Source of the DNA: CAVPHV01 sp963821095
Lineage (GTDB): Bacteria > Actinomycetota > Acidimicrobiia > Spongiisociales > UBA5794
Reading direction: 5' to 3'
NCBI GenBank assembly: GCA_963821095.1
Contig: CAWGCJ010000001.1
Span: 62,001 to 126,000, forward strand
Length of the DNA: 64,000 bases
The position numbers and the translations under genes were made by a program. Position 1 is the first letter of the stretch. Each line of letters begins with the position of its first letter. Under the pieces are notes generated by a model, which worked only from the letters and a program-made list of their open reading frames with translations, searched no databases and was not told where the DNA came from. Positions 8,577-16,342 of the stretch are shown one piece after another.

Positions 8577-9563
8577 ATGAGTGAGCAGCCGGACAGAAAC
8601 CTCGCCCTCGAACTGGTACGTGTCACCGAGGCCGCCGCCATGGCCGCCGCCCGATGGCAGGGGCGCGGCGACAAGAATCAGGTTGATCAGGCCGCGGTCG
8701 ACGCAATGCGCAACGTGCTGTCGACCGTCGACATGGACGGGATCGTCGTCATCGGCGAGGGCGAAAAGGACGAAGCCCCGATGCTGTTCAACGGCGAGCG
8801 GGTCGGCAACGGCAGCCCTCCGCTGGTCGACGTCGCCGTCGACCCCGTCGATGGCACCCGCCTGACCGCCCTTGGTATGCCGGGCGCCCTTGCGGTGATC
8901 GCCTTTGCAGAACGAGGGTCGATGTACGCCCCGGGCAGCCTGGTGTACATGGACAAGATCGCAGTCGGCGAAGCCGCAGCCGGAATGGTCGATATCGAAG
9001 CGCCGGTCGCCCACAACCTGCAGCAAGTCGCCAAGGCCCTCGGCAAGTCCATTTCGGACGTGACGGCCGTCATCCTCGACCGGCCCCGCAACGAGGACTG
9101 CATCCGCAAGGTTCGCGAGGCCGGCGCCAGGATCTCGCTGATCGGCGACGGCGACATTTCTGGAGCCCTGTCGACGGCAAAAGGCGACAGCGGCATCGAT
9201 GTCCTCTTTGGTATCGGCGGGTCTCCCGAGGCCGTCACCGCGGCCTGCGCAATGGCGGCGGTGCGAGGCGAGATCCAGTGCAAGCTGTGGCCGCGCGACG
9301 ACAGCGAGCGCCAGTTCGCCAGGGACGAGGGCCTCGACCTCAACCAGGTGATCACCACTCGCGACCTGGTGGACAGCGACAACACGTTCTTTGCCGCCAC
9401 CGGAGTATCCACGGGCGATCTTCTCAAAGGAGTTGAGTTCCGCAGCGGCAACCGGATCGAGACTCACTCTGTAGTGATGCGATCCAAGACCGGCACCGTG
9501 AGGTTTGTCGAAGCCACCCACCGCATGGACGAACTCGGCAAGATCAGCGCCATCGACTACTGA
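8577..9563 (+). CDS. glpX: Fructose-1,6-bisphosphatase, class II
   Basis: Gluconeogenic enzyme that removes the 1-phosphate of fructose-1,6-bisphosphate; the usual actinobacterial form. 328 residues. Metal and phosphate motifs: VVIGEGEKDEAPM (metal site), DVAVDPVDGTRLTALGMPG and GDGDISGAL, with FGIGGSPEAVTAACAM after them. The start ATG 8577 has aggagtgg upstream at 8561; the longer frame overlaps the thiolase end. It follows thiolase by 43 bases and converges with the leftward glycosyltransferase gene, whose stop overlaps by seven bases. Confidence 0.95.
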   Translation: MSEQPDRNLALELVRVTEAAAMAAARWQGRGDKNQVDQAAVDAMRNVLSTVDMDGIVVIGEGEKDEAPMLFNGERVGNGSPPLVDVAVDPVDGTRLTALGMPGALAVIAFAERGSMYAPGSLVYMDKIAVGEAAAGMVDIEAPVAHNLQQVAKALGKSISDVTAVILDRPRNEDCIRKVREAGARISLIGDGDISGALSTAKGDSGIDVLFGIGGSPEAVTAACAMAAVRGEIQCKLWPRDDSERQFARDEGLDLNQVITTRDLVDSDNTFFAATGVSTGDLLKGVEFRSGNRIETHSVVMRSKTGTVRFVEATHRMDELGKISAIDY

Positions 9564-10708
9564 GGGACTTCGGCCTCGGATACGGTTGCTGCGACCCGGG
9601 ACAACTCCCGGTCGTACCTCGGCCCGAGCACGCTCCAATCGTGGGCCGCCATTGTCGGACCGAGCTCGGCGGCGATGGAGCCGGCCTCCCCAGGGTGATC
9701 CACCGCCCAAGTGAGGAGATCGAGCAATTCGGCGTCGTCACCGTAGAGGCAGCGGTCGTGGAACTCGAGCGGGATTCGCTCGGGGTACACCAAGGTGCGA
9801 GGCAGCACCGGGAAGGCACCGGCGTAGACCGCCTCGGTCACCGCGATCCCAAAAAACTCCTGGCGCGACGTCGAGAGGACGATGGCGGCGGAACGCAGCA
9901 ACCTTCGGTAGTCGGCCTCGGGGGCAAAGCCATAGTGCACGAGGCGCGGCCCGAGCCGGGCCTTGAGCCCCTCGAATGGCGGCGGCCGCGTGGCGAACGT
10001 CTCCCCGCAGATCGCCAGCCGAAACATCACACCGGAATCGTCGAGCGCTTGGATGGCGGCTGCCAACTCGTCCGGCCCTTTGTCGTGGTCCCATCGTTGG
10101 TTCCACAGAATGAGCGGCGGGGTGGTGCGCTGGGACGGCTCGGTATCCAATCGGTGGAGATCAACACCAAGCGGGACGACCTGGGATCGACTCCGCACCC
10201 CGGCGAGGAGATGGTCGTGTCGAGTGTCCGGGAAGCGCCGCAGCATGCCGGGCACCCGCTCGAACCACAGGTCGTAGTGGAACTTCGAGTTGAACCAGAC
10301 CTCGTCGGCAACCGTCATCGACGTCCAGTTGATGAATGGGTAGGTCAGGTCCTCCCGATCCCGGGGCGATATCGGGTAGGTGAGTTGGTTCTCATGCATG
10401 TAGAGCACGGTCGGCGTATCGGGCGCCTCCCGACGGATCGAGCCGAGGAACCCGGCGAGATTCAGCATGCTGGTGGCGAGGATGAGATCGAACGGCTCTG
10501 CGGCGGCCACCGCATCGCGGTAGGCGTCCGCCAGCATGACGTAGCCCCCTTGCATCCGCCACTTCCAGAACGCCGCGGGCAGCGACAAGATCTCGATCTC
10601 GTGGTCCGAGACCGCTGCCAACCCCTCGGCCCACGCCCGATGCGACCCATCAAAGTATGGCTCGACCAGCGCAATCCTCAACCGTTTTGGCAAATCAACG
10701 CGCATCAT
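9557..10708 (-). CDS. tRNA-queuosine alpha-mannosyltransferase homologue (DUF3524/QTMAN family)
   Basis: A GT-B glycosyltransferase of about 383 residues. The N-terminus has LVEPYFDGSHRAWAEGL, the signature of the family whose animal member (GTDC1/QTMAN) mannosylates queuosine-34 of tRNA-Asp. Further family landmarks: LPAAFWKWRMQGG, YMHENQLTYP and WFNSKFHYDLWF. The C-terminal Rossmann half carries LILWNQRWDHDKGPDELAAA and a nucleotide-sugar binding EFFGIAVTEAVYAGAFPVLP. By family knowledge the acceptor is Q-tRNA; a different acceptor remains possible in bacteria. ATG 10708 (or 10705) falls inside a palindromic repeat that separates it from recR, so the first residues may be recruited sequence. 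No queuosine synthesis genes are in the window. Confidence 0.8.
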   Translation of the reverse strand: MMRVDLPKRLRIALVEPYFDGSHRAWAEGLAAVSDHEIEILSLPAAFWKWRMQGGYVMLADAYRDAVAAAEPFDLILATSMLNLAGFLGSIRREAPDTPTVLYMHENQLTYPISPRDREDLTYPFINWTSMTVADEVWFNSKFHYDLWFERVPGMLRRFPDTRHDHLLAGVRSRSQVVPLGVDLHRLDTEPSQRTTPPLILWNQRWDHDKGPDELAAAIQALDDSGVMFRLAICGETFATRPPPFEGLKARLGPRLVHYGFAPEADYRRLLRSAAIVLSTSRQEFFGIAVTEAVYAGAFPVLPRTLVYPERIPLEFHDRCLYGDDAELLDLLTWAVDHPGEAGSIAAELGPTMAAHDWSVLGPRYDRELSRVAATVSEAEVPQ

Positions 10709-10733
10709 GCTGCGCTCAGGTCCGCCATAACCC
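10683..10733. repeat. GGGTTTTGGCGGA-family palindrome, diverged copy
   Basis: Read on the minus strand, one end is GGGTTATGGCGGACCTGAGC and the other GATTTGCCAAAACGG. It matches copies at 47450, 48434 and 55375 (it even shares CATCATGCTGCG with the last). It fills the gap between recR and the glycosyltransferase and supplies that gene's first codons. Confidence 0.6.
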
Positions 10734-10737
10734 AATC

Positions 10738-11331
10738 TCACAGCTCGCGGCGGCCGGAGAGGGCCCGGCCCAGGGTGATTTCGTCGGCGTAGTCGAGGTC
10801 GCCGCCGACCGGCAGGCCCGAAGCCAGTCGGCTAACGGTGACCCCAATCGGCTTTAGGAGCCGAGCCAGGTACAGCGCCGTTGTGTCACCCTCGATCGTC
10901 GGGTTGGTGGCGGCAATGACCTCTGACACATTCTCGGCATCCACTCTGGCGACAAGCTCCCGCATGTTGAGTTGCTCGGGCCCAATCCCCTCGATGGGTG
11001 AGATAGCCCCGCCGAGCACGTGGTAGCGACCGTTGAACTCCTGGGTCTTCTCCAGGACGGAGATGTCCTGGGCCCGCTCGACCACACAGATCATGGTCGG
11101 GTCCCGCCGAACGTCGCGACAGATCGAACACTCCTCGTCGGCGGTGACGTTGAAGCAACGTGAACACAGCCGCACCTGTTGGCGGAGTTCGATAATCGTG
11201 GTGCCGAGCCGGACCGCATCCGCCTCCTCGATGTGGAGGAGATGGAAGGCAAGCCGCTGCGCGCTCTTCCGACCGATCCCGGGCAGCCGGGCCAGCTCAT
11301 CGATGAGCCGCTGGACCGGCGCCTCGAACAT
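10738..11331 (-). CDS. recR: Recombination mediator RecR
   Basis: Works with RecO/RecF to load RecA on gapped DNA. Full length at 197 residues. Order: helix-hairpin-helix (LARLPGIGRKSAQRLAFHLL), a C4 zinc finger (CSRCFNVTADEECSIC), then a Toprim domain beginning ICVVERAQDI and containing LGGAISPIEGIGP; C-terminal Walker-B-like segment ends GRALSGRREL. Its ATG overlaps the ybaB stop by one base, the common ybaB-recR coupling. The next gene leftward begins about 30 bases after its stop. Confidence 0.97.
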   Translation of the reverse strand: MFEAPVQRLIDELARLPGIGRKSAQRLAFHLLHIEEADAVRLGTTIIELRQQVRLCSRCFNVTADEECSICRDVRRDPTMICVVERAQDISVLEKTQEFNGRYHVLGGAISPIEGIGPEQLNMRELVARVDAENVSEVIAATNPTIEGDTTALYLARLLKPIGVTVSRLASGLPVGGDLDYADEITLGRALSGRREL

Positions 11332-11657
11332 CAGCCGAGGAGACCACCCAGGTCCATGCCGCCGGCGAGACCGCCCATGGCGTTCCCCGCATCGTCATTC
11401 GCCTGTTGCATGGCTTGGTTGACGGCGGCAACGACCAAGTCGCCTGCCATCTCAGGATCGTCCGGGTCGAGGACGGAAGGATCGAACTCAACCGCAATGA
11501 GTTCGCCCGAGCCTCTCACCGTCGCCTTGACCACACCGCCGCCGGCGCTGCCGACGTAGGTCTTCGTGGCGAGTTCTTCCTGGGCTTTGGCCATCTCGGC
11601 CTGCATCTGCTGCGCCTGCTGCATGAGCTGACGCATATCTTTTGGCATTCGTGACAT
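11331..11657 (-). CDS. YbaB/EbfC nucleoid-associated protein
   Basis: Small dimeric DNA-binding protein of the YbaB/EbfC family, 108 residues. N-terminal helix MSRMPKDMRQLMQQAQQMQ, then AEMAKAQEELATKTYVGSAG, and the typical GGGVVKATVRGSGELIAVEF beta segment; the tail is Gly/Met-rich (MGGLAGGMDLGGLLG). Start ATG 11657 gives the family length. Coupled to recR by a one-base overlap and divergent from dnaX across 90 bases. In many bacteria dnaX, ybaB and recR run in one direction; here dnaX points the other way. Confidence 0.95.
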   Translation of the reverse strand: MSRMPKDMRQLMQQAQQMQAEMAKAQEELATKTYVGSAGGGVVKATVRGSGELIAVEFDPSVLDPDDPEMAGDLVVAAVNQAMQQANDDAGNAMGGLAGGMDLGGLLG

Positions 11658-11747
11658 GGGCGGAGCGTACCAGTCAATGGGCAAATCGACGGCGCACCCG
11701 CCACGTTCCGTGTGGCACGTCCCAGACGGCGAGTACCATCGCCGTCC

Positions 11748-13535
11748 ATGGAGTACCGGGCCCTCTACAACAAATACCGACCGCAACGATTCGACGAGGT
11801 CGTCGGCCAGGACCACGTCGTGCGCACCCTGGCGCACGAGATCGTCGAGGACAAGGTGGCCCACGCCTACCTGTTCGCCGGACCGCGCGGCACCGGCAAG
11901 ACCACCAGCGCCCGGCTCCTCGCCAAGGCCCTCAACTGCACCAACCGGGGCGACGACGGCGAACCGTGCAACGAGTGCGCCTCGTGCATCGGGATCACCG
12001 AAGGCACCTCACTCGACGTGATCGAACTCGACGCCGCCTCGCACAACAAGGTTGAGGACATCCGCGAGATCCGGGTCAACGTCGGCACTGTGGCAGCCGC
12101 CGGCGGCGCCCACCGCATCTACATCCTGGACGAGGCCCACATGCTGTCGCGAGCGGCCGGCAATGCCCTGCTCAAGACCCTCGAGGAGCCACCGGAGCAC
12201 GTCATCTTCGTGCTGGCCACGACCGAGCCGTACAAGCTGCTCGACACGATCCGCAGCCGCAGCCAGCGTTTCGACTTCCACCCTGTCCCCGTTGAGGTGC
12301 TGCTCGACCACCTCGCCGACATCTCGCAGCGGGAGGACTTCGACCCGGAGCCGGGCGGGCTGGCCATGGTCGCCACCCACGCCGCCGGCTCGGTGCGTGA
12401 TGCCATGAGTCTGCTCGAACAGGTTGCCGCCCTCGGCGGTGGCCGAGTTGAGGCCGAATCGGTGGCCCGCGCCTTGGGTTTGGCGGATAGGGACGCTTTC
12501 GGGCAACTCGCCTCTGCCGTTGCCGACCAGGATGCGCCAGCCGCGCTCGGGCTGGTGTCTCGCCTTTCGGCTAGTGGCTCCGACCTGCGCAGGTTTGTCG
12601 CCGACGCTCTCGGGTTCTTTCGCGGAATCTTCCTGGCGCAGTACGCCCCCAATCTCGAGGAAGTCGCCGACGAGTCACTCGAGACCATGGAAGAGTGGCG
12701 ACGGTACGCACCGGTGCTCGCCACCGGTGATGTCCTGCGGGCCATCGACCTTCTCGGCGAGGCGCTGCTTCATCTCCGTCAGGGTCGCGAGGAGCGCCTT
12801 GTCGTCGAGCTGGCCCTCCTCCGCCTGACCCGGCCAGAGACGGCGCTGGATGCCGCCTCACTCGATGCCAGGATTGGGCGCCTCGAGGGCCGGGTCCGCA
12901 CCCTCGGCGACGCAGCCGCCCCCGTTTCCTCCCCAGGGGCCGTGCCGGCAGCTGAGGCGGCGGCAGAATCAACCGCGCCGGCCTCCGCCCCGGCCCAGCC
13001 GGAGCCTCCGACCCCTCACCAGCCCGACCCCACTGATCCGATTGTGGATGTCGCCGAGGAGCCCCCGTCGCTTGCGTTGACCGAGGCAACTCCGCCCCCT
13101 CCCGTCGTAGCGCTGGTCGATCTCGATCTCGCCACCTTCGAGGCGGCGTGGCCGGCCATCGTTGCCCAGGTGCGCGACCGTGCCGGGCCACGCCGCCACG
13201 CTCTCCTCAAAGAGGCCGAGCCCGTCGCGGTCGAATCCGGCCGTGTGATCTGCGAGGTCCCCGGCCATCTGCCGTTTCATCTGGAGCAGCTACGCGCCGA
13301 CGCCGAACTCAACGCCGTCATCGCGTCGCTGGCTGCCGAGATCCTCGGCGGCTCCATCACACTGGAGTATCAATCCGCCGGCGGCTCGGCTGCGGCGATC
13401 AGCGCCGAACCAACGACCGAATCGGAGACCCGAGCCCCAAAGAAGGACGAGTTGCTCGAGGGCGACGAGGCCGCTGCCGAGGCTCCGGAAGACCTCATCG
13501 CCGATTTGCTCGGCGGCGAAGTCATCAGCGACTGA
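11748..13535 (+). CDS. dnaX: DNA polymerase III subunit gamma/tau
   Basis: Clamp-loader ATPase. 595 residues. Domain I has Walker A GPRGTGKTTSARLLAKAL, a zinc module (CTNRGDDGEPCNECASC) and Walker B YILDEAHML, with the SRC-like motif RSRSQRFDFHPV. Domains II and III follow to about residue 370. A Pro/Ala-rich linker (about 395-450) leads to a tau C-terminal region starting FEAAWPAIVAQVRDRAG. No slippery A/T run that would make a separate gamma is obvious. ATG 11748 is used; upstream is the 90-base divergent region shared with ybaB. Confidence 0.96.
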   Translation: MEYRALYNKYRPQRFDEVVGQDHVVRTLAHEIVEDKVAHAYLFAGPRGTGKTTSARLLAKALNCTNRGDDGEPCNECASCIGITEGTSLDVIELDAASHNKVEDIREIRVNVGTVAAAGGAHRIYILDEAHMLSRAAGNALLKTLEEPPEHVIFVLATTEPYKLLDTIRSRSQRFDFHPVPVEVLLDHLADISQREDFDPEPGGLAMVATHAAGSVRDAMSLLEQVAALGGGRVEAESVARALGLADRDAFGQLASAVADQDAPAALGLVSRLSASGSDLRRFVADALGFFRGIFLAQYAPNLEEVADESLETMEEWRRYAPVLATGDVLRAIDLLGEALLHLRQGREERLVVELALLRLTRPETALDAASLDARIGRLEGRVRTLGDAAAPVSSPGAVPAAEAAAESTAPASAPAQPEPPTPHQPDPTDPIVDVAEEPPSLALTEATPPPPVVALVDLDLATFEAAWPAIVAQVRDRAGPRRHALLKEAEPVAVESGRVICEVPGHLPFHLEQLRADAELNAVIASLAAEILGGSITLEYQSAGGSAAAISAEPTTESETRAPKKDELLEGDEAAAEAPEDLIADLLGGEVISD

Positions 13536-13620
13536 TCCCGCCGATCGGATCCCGAACTCAAGGTTGGTGGCGCTGTCGGCCGATGTACCCCTAACAGGCA
13601 AACTACGACAGGGGCACATC

Positions 13621-14196
13621 ATGCGGCTTGGCATCGACCTCGATGGCGTCGTCGCCGACTTCAATTCAGGATGGATGCGCCACTACGGCGCCGACTTCGG
13701 CGTTGCCCTGACACCCGAAGCGGCTCGCGTCTGGGACGGCATCCCCGACCTCACCCACTTCGCCGACATGAACGCCTTCTGGCGGTGGGCCGAGCACCGG
13801 GGTACGCCATCGTTCTTCCGTCACCTCGACTTGTTTGACGGCGCCGCCGATGCGCTCGAGGACCTCGGCAGAGTCCACGAACTCGTCATCCTCACCGGCA
13901 AGCCCGACTGGGCCATCCACGACACCTACGCCTGGATCGCCGAGCGCCGACTCCCCACCCGAGAGGTCCACGTCACCGACAACAAGTGGCTCGTACCGTG
14001 CGACATCTACCTCGATGATTCCCCCGATCAGCTCGCCGAACTGGCGCGGTTCCGGCCCGAAGCCGAGGTGTGCCGGTTCGTCCGACCCTGGAACGCACCA
14101 ATCCCCGGCGTGCGAGACATCGACGGTTGGCCGGCATTCACCCGGTTTGTCGGCAATCGCACCGACCTATCGATCGGCACTCCACTCTCCGCCTGA
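13621..14196 (+). CDS. 5'(3')-deoxyribonucleotidase-like HAD phosphatase
   Basis: Likely dephosphorylates nucleoside monophosphates. 191 residues, HAD fold. The first motif is GIDLDGVVADF (nucleophile Asp plus acid/base Asp two residues on). The second motif is ELVILTGKPDW and the acidic motif is DIYLDDSPDQLAEL. The cap contains WRWAEHRGTPSFFRHLDLF. This layout matches the NT5C family. It stands alone between dnaX and the phosphonate-type operon. Confidence 0.75.
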   Translation: MRLGIDLDGVVADFNSGWMRHYGADFGVALTPEAARVWDGIPDLTHFADMNAFWRWAEHRGTPSFFRHLDLFDGAADALEDLGRVHELVILTGKPDWAIHDTYAWIAERRLPTREVHVTDNKWLVPCDIYLDDSPDQLAELARFRPEAEVCRFVRPWNAPIPGVRDIDGWPAFTRFVGNRTDLSIGTPLSA

Positions 14197-14217
14197 CCAG
14201 CACGATCTACCCGTCTT

Positions 14218-14278
14218 GGGCCATTTGGCCCTAGAGCTTGGTCCACTGTGGCTGGTCGGTAGGCCTTCGAGGCTCTAG
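14218..14278. repeat. Two inverted repeats ahead of the PhnD-like gene
   Basis: GGGCC-ATTT-GGCCC at 14218-14231 is a short hairpin; CTAGAGC at 14231-14237 pairs with GCTCTAG at 14272-14278. They lie after the deoxyribonucleotidase stop and 60 bases before phnD, so could be a terminator or an operator. No PHO-box direct repeat is visible here. Confidence 0.35.
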
Positions 14279-14338
14279 CCTTTGTCACGGACACAGGTGC
14301 GCGCTCCACGCGTGCCGATCATGGGAGTGCAAATCAGC

Positions 14339-15475
14339 ATGACAATTCGTAAGTTGCTTGTCGTTCTTGCTGCGTTTGCTCTCATCGTTGCCGCATGCGG
14401 TGATGATGACAGCAGCAGCGAAACGACGACGACGGCTGCCGCGGAGACTACGACCACCGCAGCACCGACCACCACCACGACAGCGGCGCCGGAGACAACG
14501 ACGACCGCAGCCGCCGCACCAGAGGTCGGCTCGGCTGAGCTACCGATTCAGGTGTTCTTCGTGCCGTCGGTGAGCGCAGAGGAGATCATCGCCGGTGGCG
14601 AGCTCCTCGACGCCACGCTGACCGAGGCGACCGGCCTCGAGTTCGAGGTCAGCGTTGGGACGTCGTACGCAGCGACCATCGAGGCGATGTGTGCTGCACC
14701 GGAAAGCAGCATCGGCTTCATCCCGGCTCAGGGCTACGTGCTCGCCAACGACCTGTGCGGTGTTGAGATCGCACTGAAGTCCATTCGCTTCGGTTACGAC
14801 GTCTACTGGACCCAGTTCATCGTTCCGAGAGACTCCGAGATCACGACCATCGAGGAACTCGCCGGCAAGAAGTGGGCCTACCCAGATGCCGCTTCGACCT
14901 CCGGCTTCCTCGTGCCATCCGGGCTATTCACCAGCTTGGGCATCGAGATCGATGCCGACAACACGTTCGAGGCCGGCGGCCACTCCGCAGTGGCCCGCGC
15001 CGTGTACAACAACGAAGCCGACTTCGGGACGACGTTCTACAGCCCGCCGGTCGACTCCGAGCGCAACAGCCTGTGGGATGGCGCCCCCACGAGTGATCCC
15101 GACGTCCCGGCGGACCTGATTCCGACGTGCGGTCTTGACGCCGACGGACAGATCCTCTGTGGCGACGACTTCTTCCCCCGCGACGCTCGCCGCGACATTC
15201 GGGAAGAGGCTCCGGACGTGATCCAGAAGGTCCGCATCCTGGCGGTGTCCGACCCGATCCCGAACGACGGCATGGCTTTCTCTCCGGCATTCCCTGAGGC
15301 GACCGCCGATCAAATCGTTGCGGCGATGGTCGACTTCGCCGCCAACGATCCGGAGGGCTTCGAAACCGCCTTCGACGCCTACAGCTGGAGCGGAGTTGCC
15401 CTAACGAACGATGCAGAGTTCGACTCGATTCGTGCCCTGTTGCAGGCACTCGGCTTCACGCTCGAAGACTTCTAG
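14339..15475 (+). CDS. phnD: Phosphonate/phosphite-type ABC substrate-binding lipoprotein (PhnD family)
   Basis: Binds ligand outside the membrane for the PhnC/PhnE importer. Signal sequence MTIRKLLVVLAAFALIVAAC with lipobox VAAC; a striking Thr/Ala linker of about 45 residues follows. The mature domain has the PhnD-family pattern: VFFVPSVSAEEI, SVGTSYAATIEAMCAAPESS, IGFIPAQGYVLAND, EELAGKKWAYPDAASTSGF and ADFGTTFYSPP. ATG 14339 is preferred over 14321 because it starts right at the signal peptide. Family members bind phosphonates, phosphite or hypophosphite; the ligand cannot be read from sequence. Confidence 0.85.
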   Translation: MTIRKLLVVLAAFALIVAACGDDDSSSETTTTAAAETTTTAAPTTTTTAAPETTTTAAAAPEVGSAELPIQVFFVPSVSAEEIIAGGELLDATLTEATGLEFEVSVGTSYAATIEAMCAAPESSIGFIPAQGYVLANDLCGVEIALKSIRFGYDVYWTQFIVPRDSEITTIEELAGKKWAYPDAASTSGFLVPSGLFTSLGIEIDADNTFEAGGHSAVARAVYNNEADFGTTFYSPPVDSERNSLWDGAPTSDPDVPADLIPTCGLDADGQILCGDDFFPRDARRDIREEAPDVIQKVRILAVSDPIPNDGMAFSPAFPEATADQIVAAMVDFAANDPEGFETAFDAYSWSGVALTNDAEFDSIRALLQALGFTLEDF

Positions 15476-15502
15476 AAGCCCACACCGAGTGGACGTTTGA
15501 CA

Positions 15503-15531
15503 CGTGGGCGGGGAGCACATCCCCGCCCACG
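15503..15531 (+). terminator. Strong hairpin between phnD and phnC
   Basis: CGTGGGCGGGG at 15503-15513 and CCCCGCCCACG at 15521-15531 form an 11-bp perfect stem with a 7-base loop, 28 bases after the phnD stop. No U run follows. It may protect the 3' end of phnD mRNA or partly terminate, giving more binding protein than transporter. Confidence 0.7.
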
Positions 15532-15589
15532 CTGCATTCTGAGATGGCGAGCCGTCATGGGTAGATGACGAGGAAGTGAGGAGCAGCAC

Positions 15590-16342
15590 GTGCTGAGGGT
15601 CGAGCATCTGACCAAGGTCTACGAGGGCGGGACCGTTGCGTTGGAGGATGTCAGTTTTGATGTCCCTCCGGGAGAGTTCTTGGCCGTGATCGGCCTCAGC
15701 GGCTCCGGCAAGTCGACCCTGCTGCGATGTATCAATCGACTGATCGAGCCGACCGAGGGCCGGATCCTCTGGAACGACGTCGACATCACCGCAGCATCTC
15801 AGGAAGACCTGCGACGGATTCGACGTCGCATCGGAATGGTCTTTCAGCACTTCAATCTGGTGCACCGCTCGAAGGTGCTCACCAACGTGCTCTCGGGCCG
15901 ACTCGGTTACACCAATCCCGCCCTCTCGTTGATCAATCGCTTCTCCAAACAGGACCTCGCGTCGGCGGCGCACCAACTCGACCGATTTGGCCTCGAAGAA
16001 CGCACCAACTACCGGGCCGATGCCCTCTCCGGTGGCCAGCAGCAACGGGTCGGCATCGCTCGTGCCATGATTCAGAATCCAGAAATGATCCTCGCCGACG
16101 AGCCGGTCGCCAGCCTCGACCCGGTGCTGGCTCACTCAATCATGCAGTACCTCGAGCAGATCAACCAGGAGGATGGAGTCACCGTGCTCTGCAGCCTCCA
16201 CTTCCTCGACCTCGTCCAGCGGTATTCGGAACGGGTGATCGCACTCAACGAGGGGAAGTTGGTGTTCTCGGGCACTGCAGCCGAGATCGATGACGCTCGG
16301 TTCGAGGAGATCTACGGGCAGGAGGCTGAGCGAGTTGGCTGA
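15590..16342 (+). CDS. phnC: Phosphonate-type ABC transporter ATP-binding protein
   Basis: Energises uptake. 250 residues with Walker A GLSGSGKSTLLRCINRL, Q-loop MVFQHFNLVHRS, signature ALSGGQQQRVGIARAM, Walker B MILADEPVASLDP and the H-loop His in VLCSLHFLDLVQRY. The VFQHFNLVHRSKVLTNVLSG segment is typical of PhnC. GTG 15590 follows aggaagtgaggag. Its end overlaps the permease start by eight bases. Confidence 0.92.
   Translation: MLRVEHLTKVYEGGTVALEDVSFDVPPGEFLAVIGLSGSGKSTLLRCINRLIEPTEGRILWNDVDITAASQEDLRRIRRRIGMVFQHFNLVHRSKVLTNVLSGRLGYTNPALSLINRFSKQDLASAAHQLDRFGLEERTNYRADALSGGQQQRVGIARAMIQNPEMILADEPVASLDPVLAHSIMQYLEQINQEDGVTVLCSLHFLDLVQRYSERVIALNEGKLVFSGTAAEIDDARFEEIYGQEAERVG

Noticed and set aside
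8559..9710. 383-codon frame opposite glpX
   Set aside because: glpX is a full-length known family; the reverse frame has no recognisable features.
14197..14338. PHO box upstream of phnD
   Set aside because: The region has inverted repeats but no pair of GTTCACC-like direct repeats.
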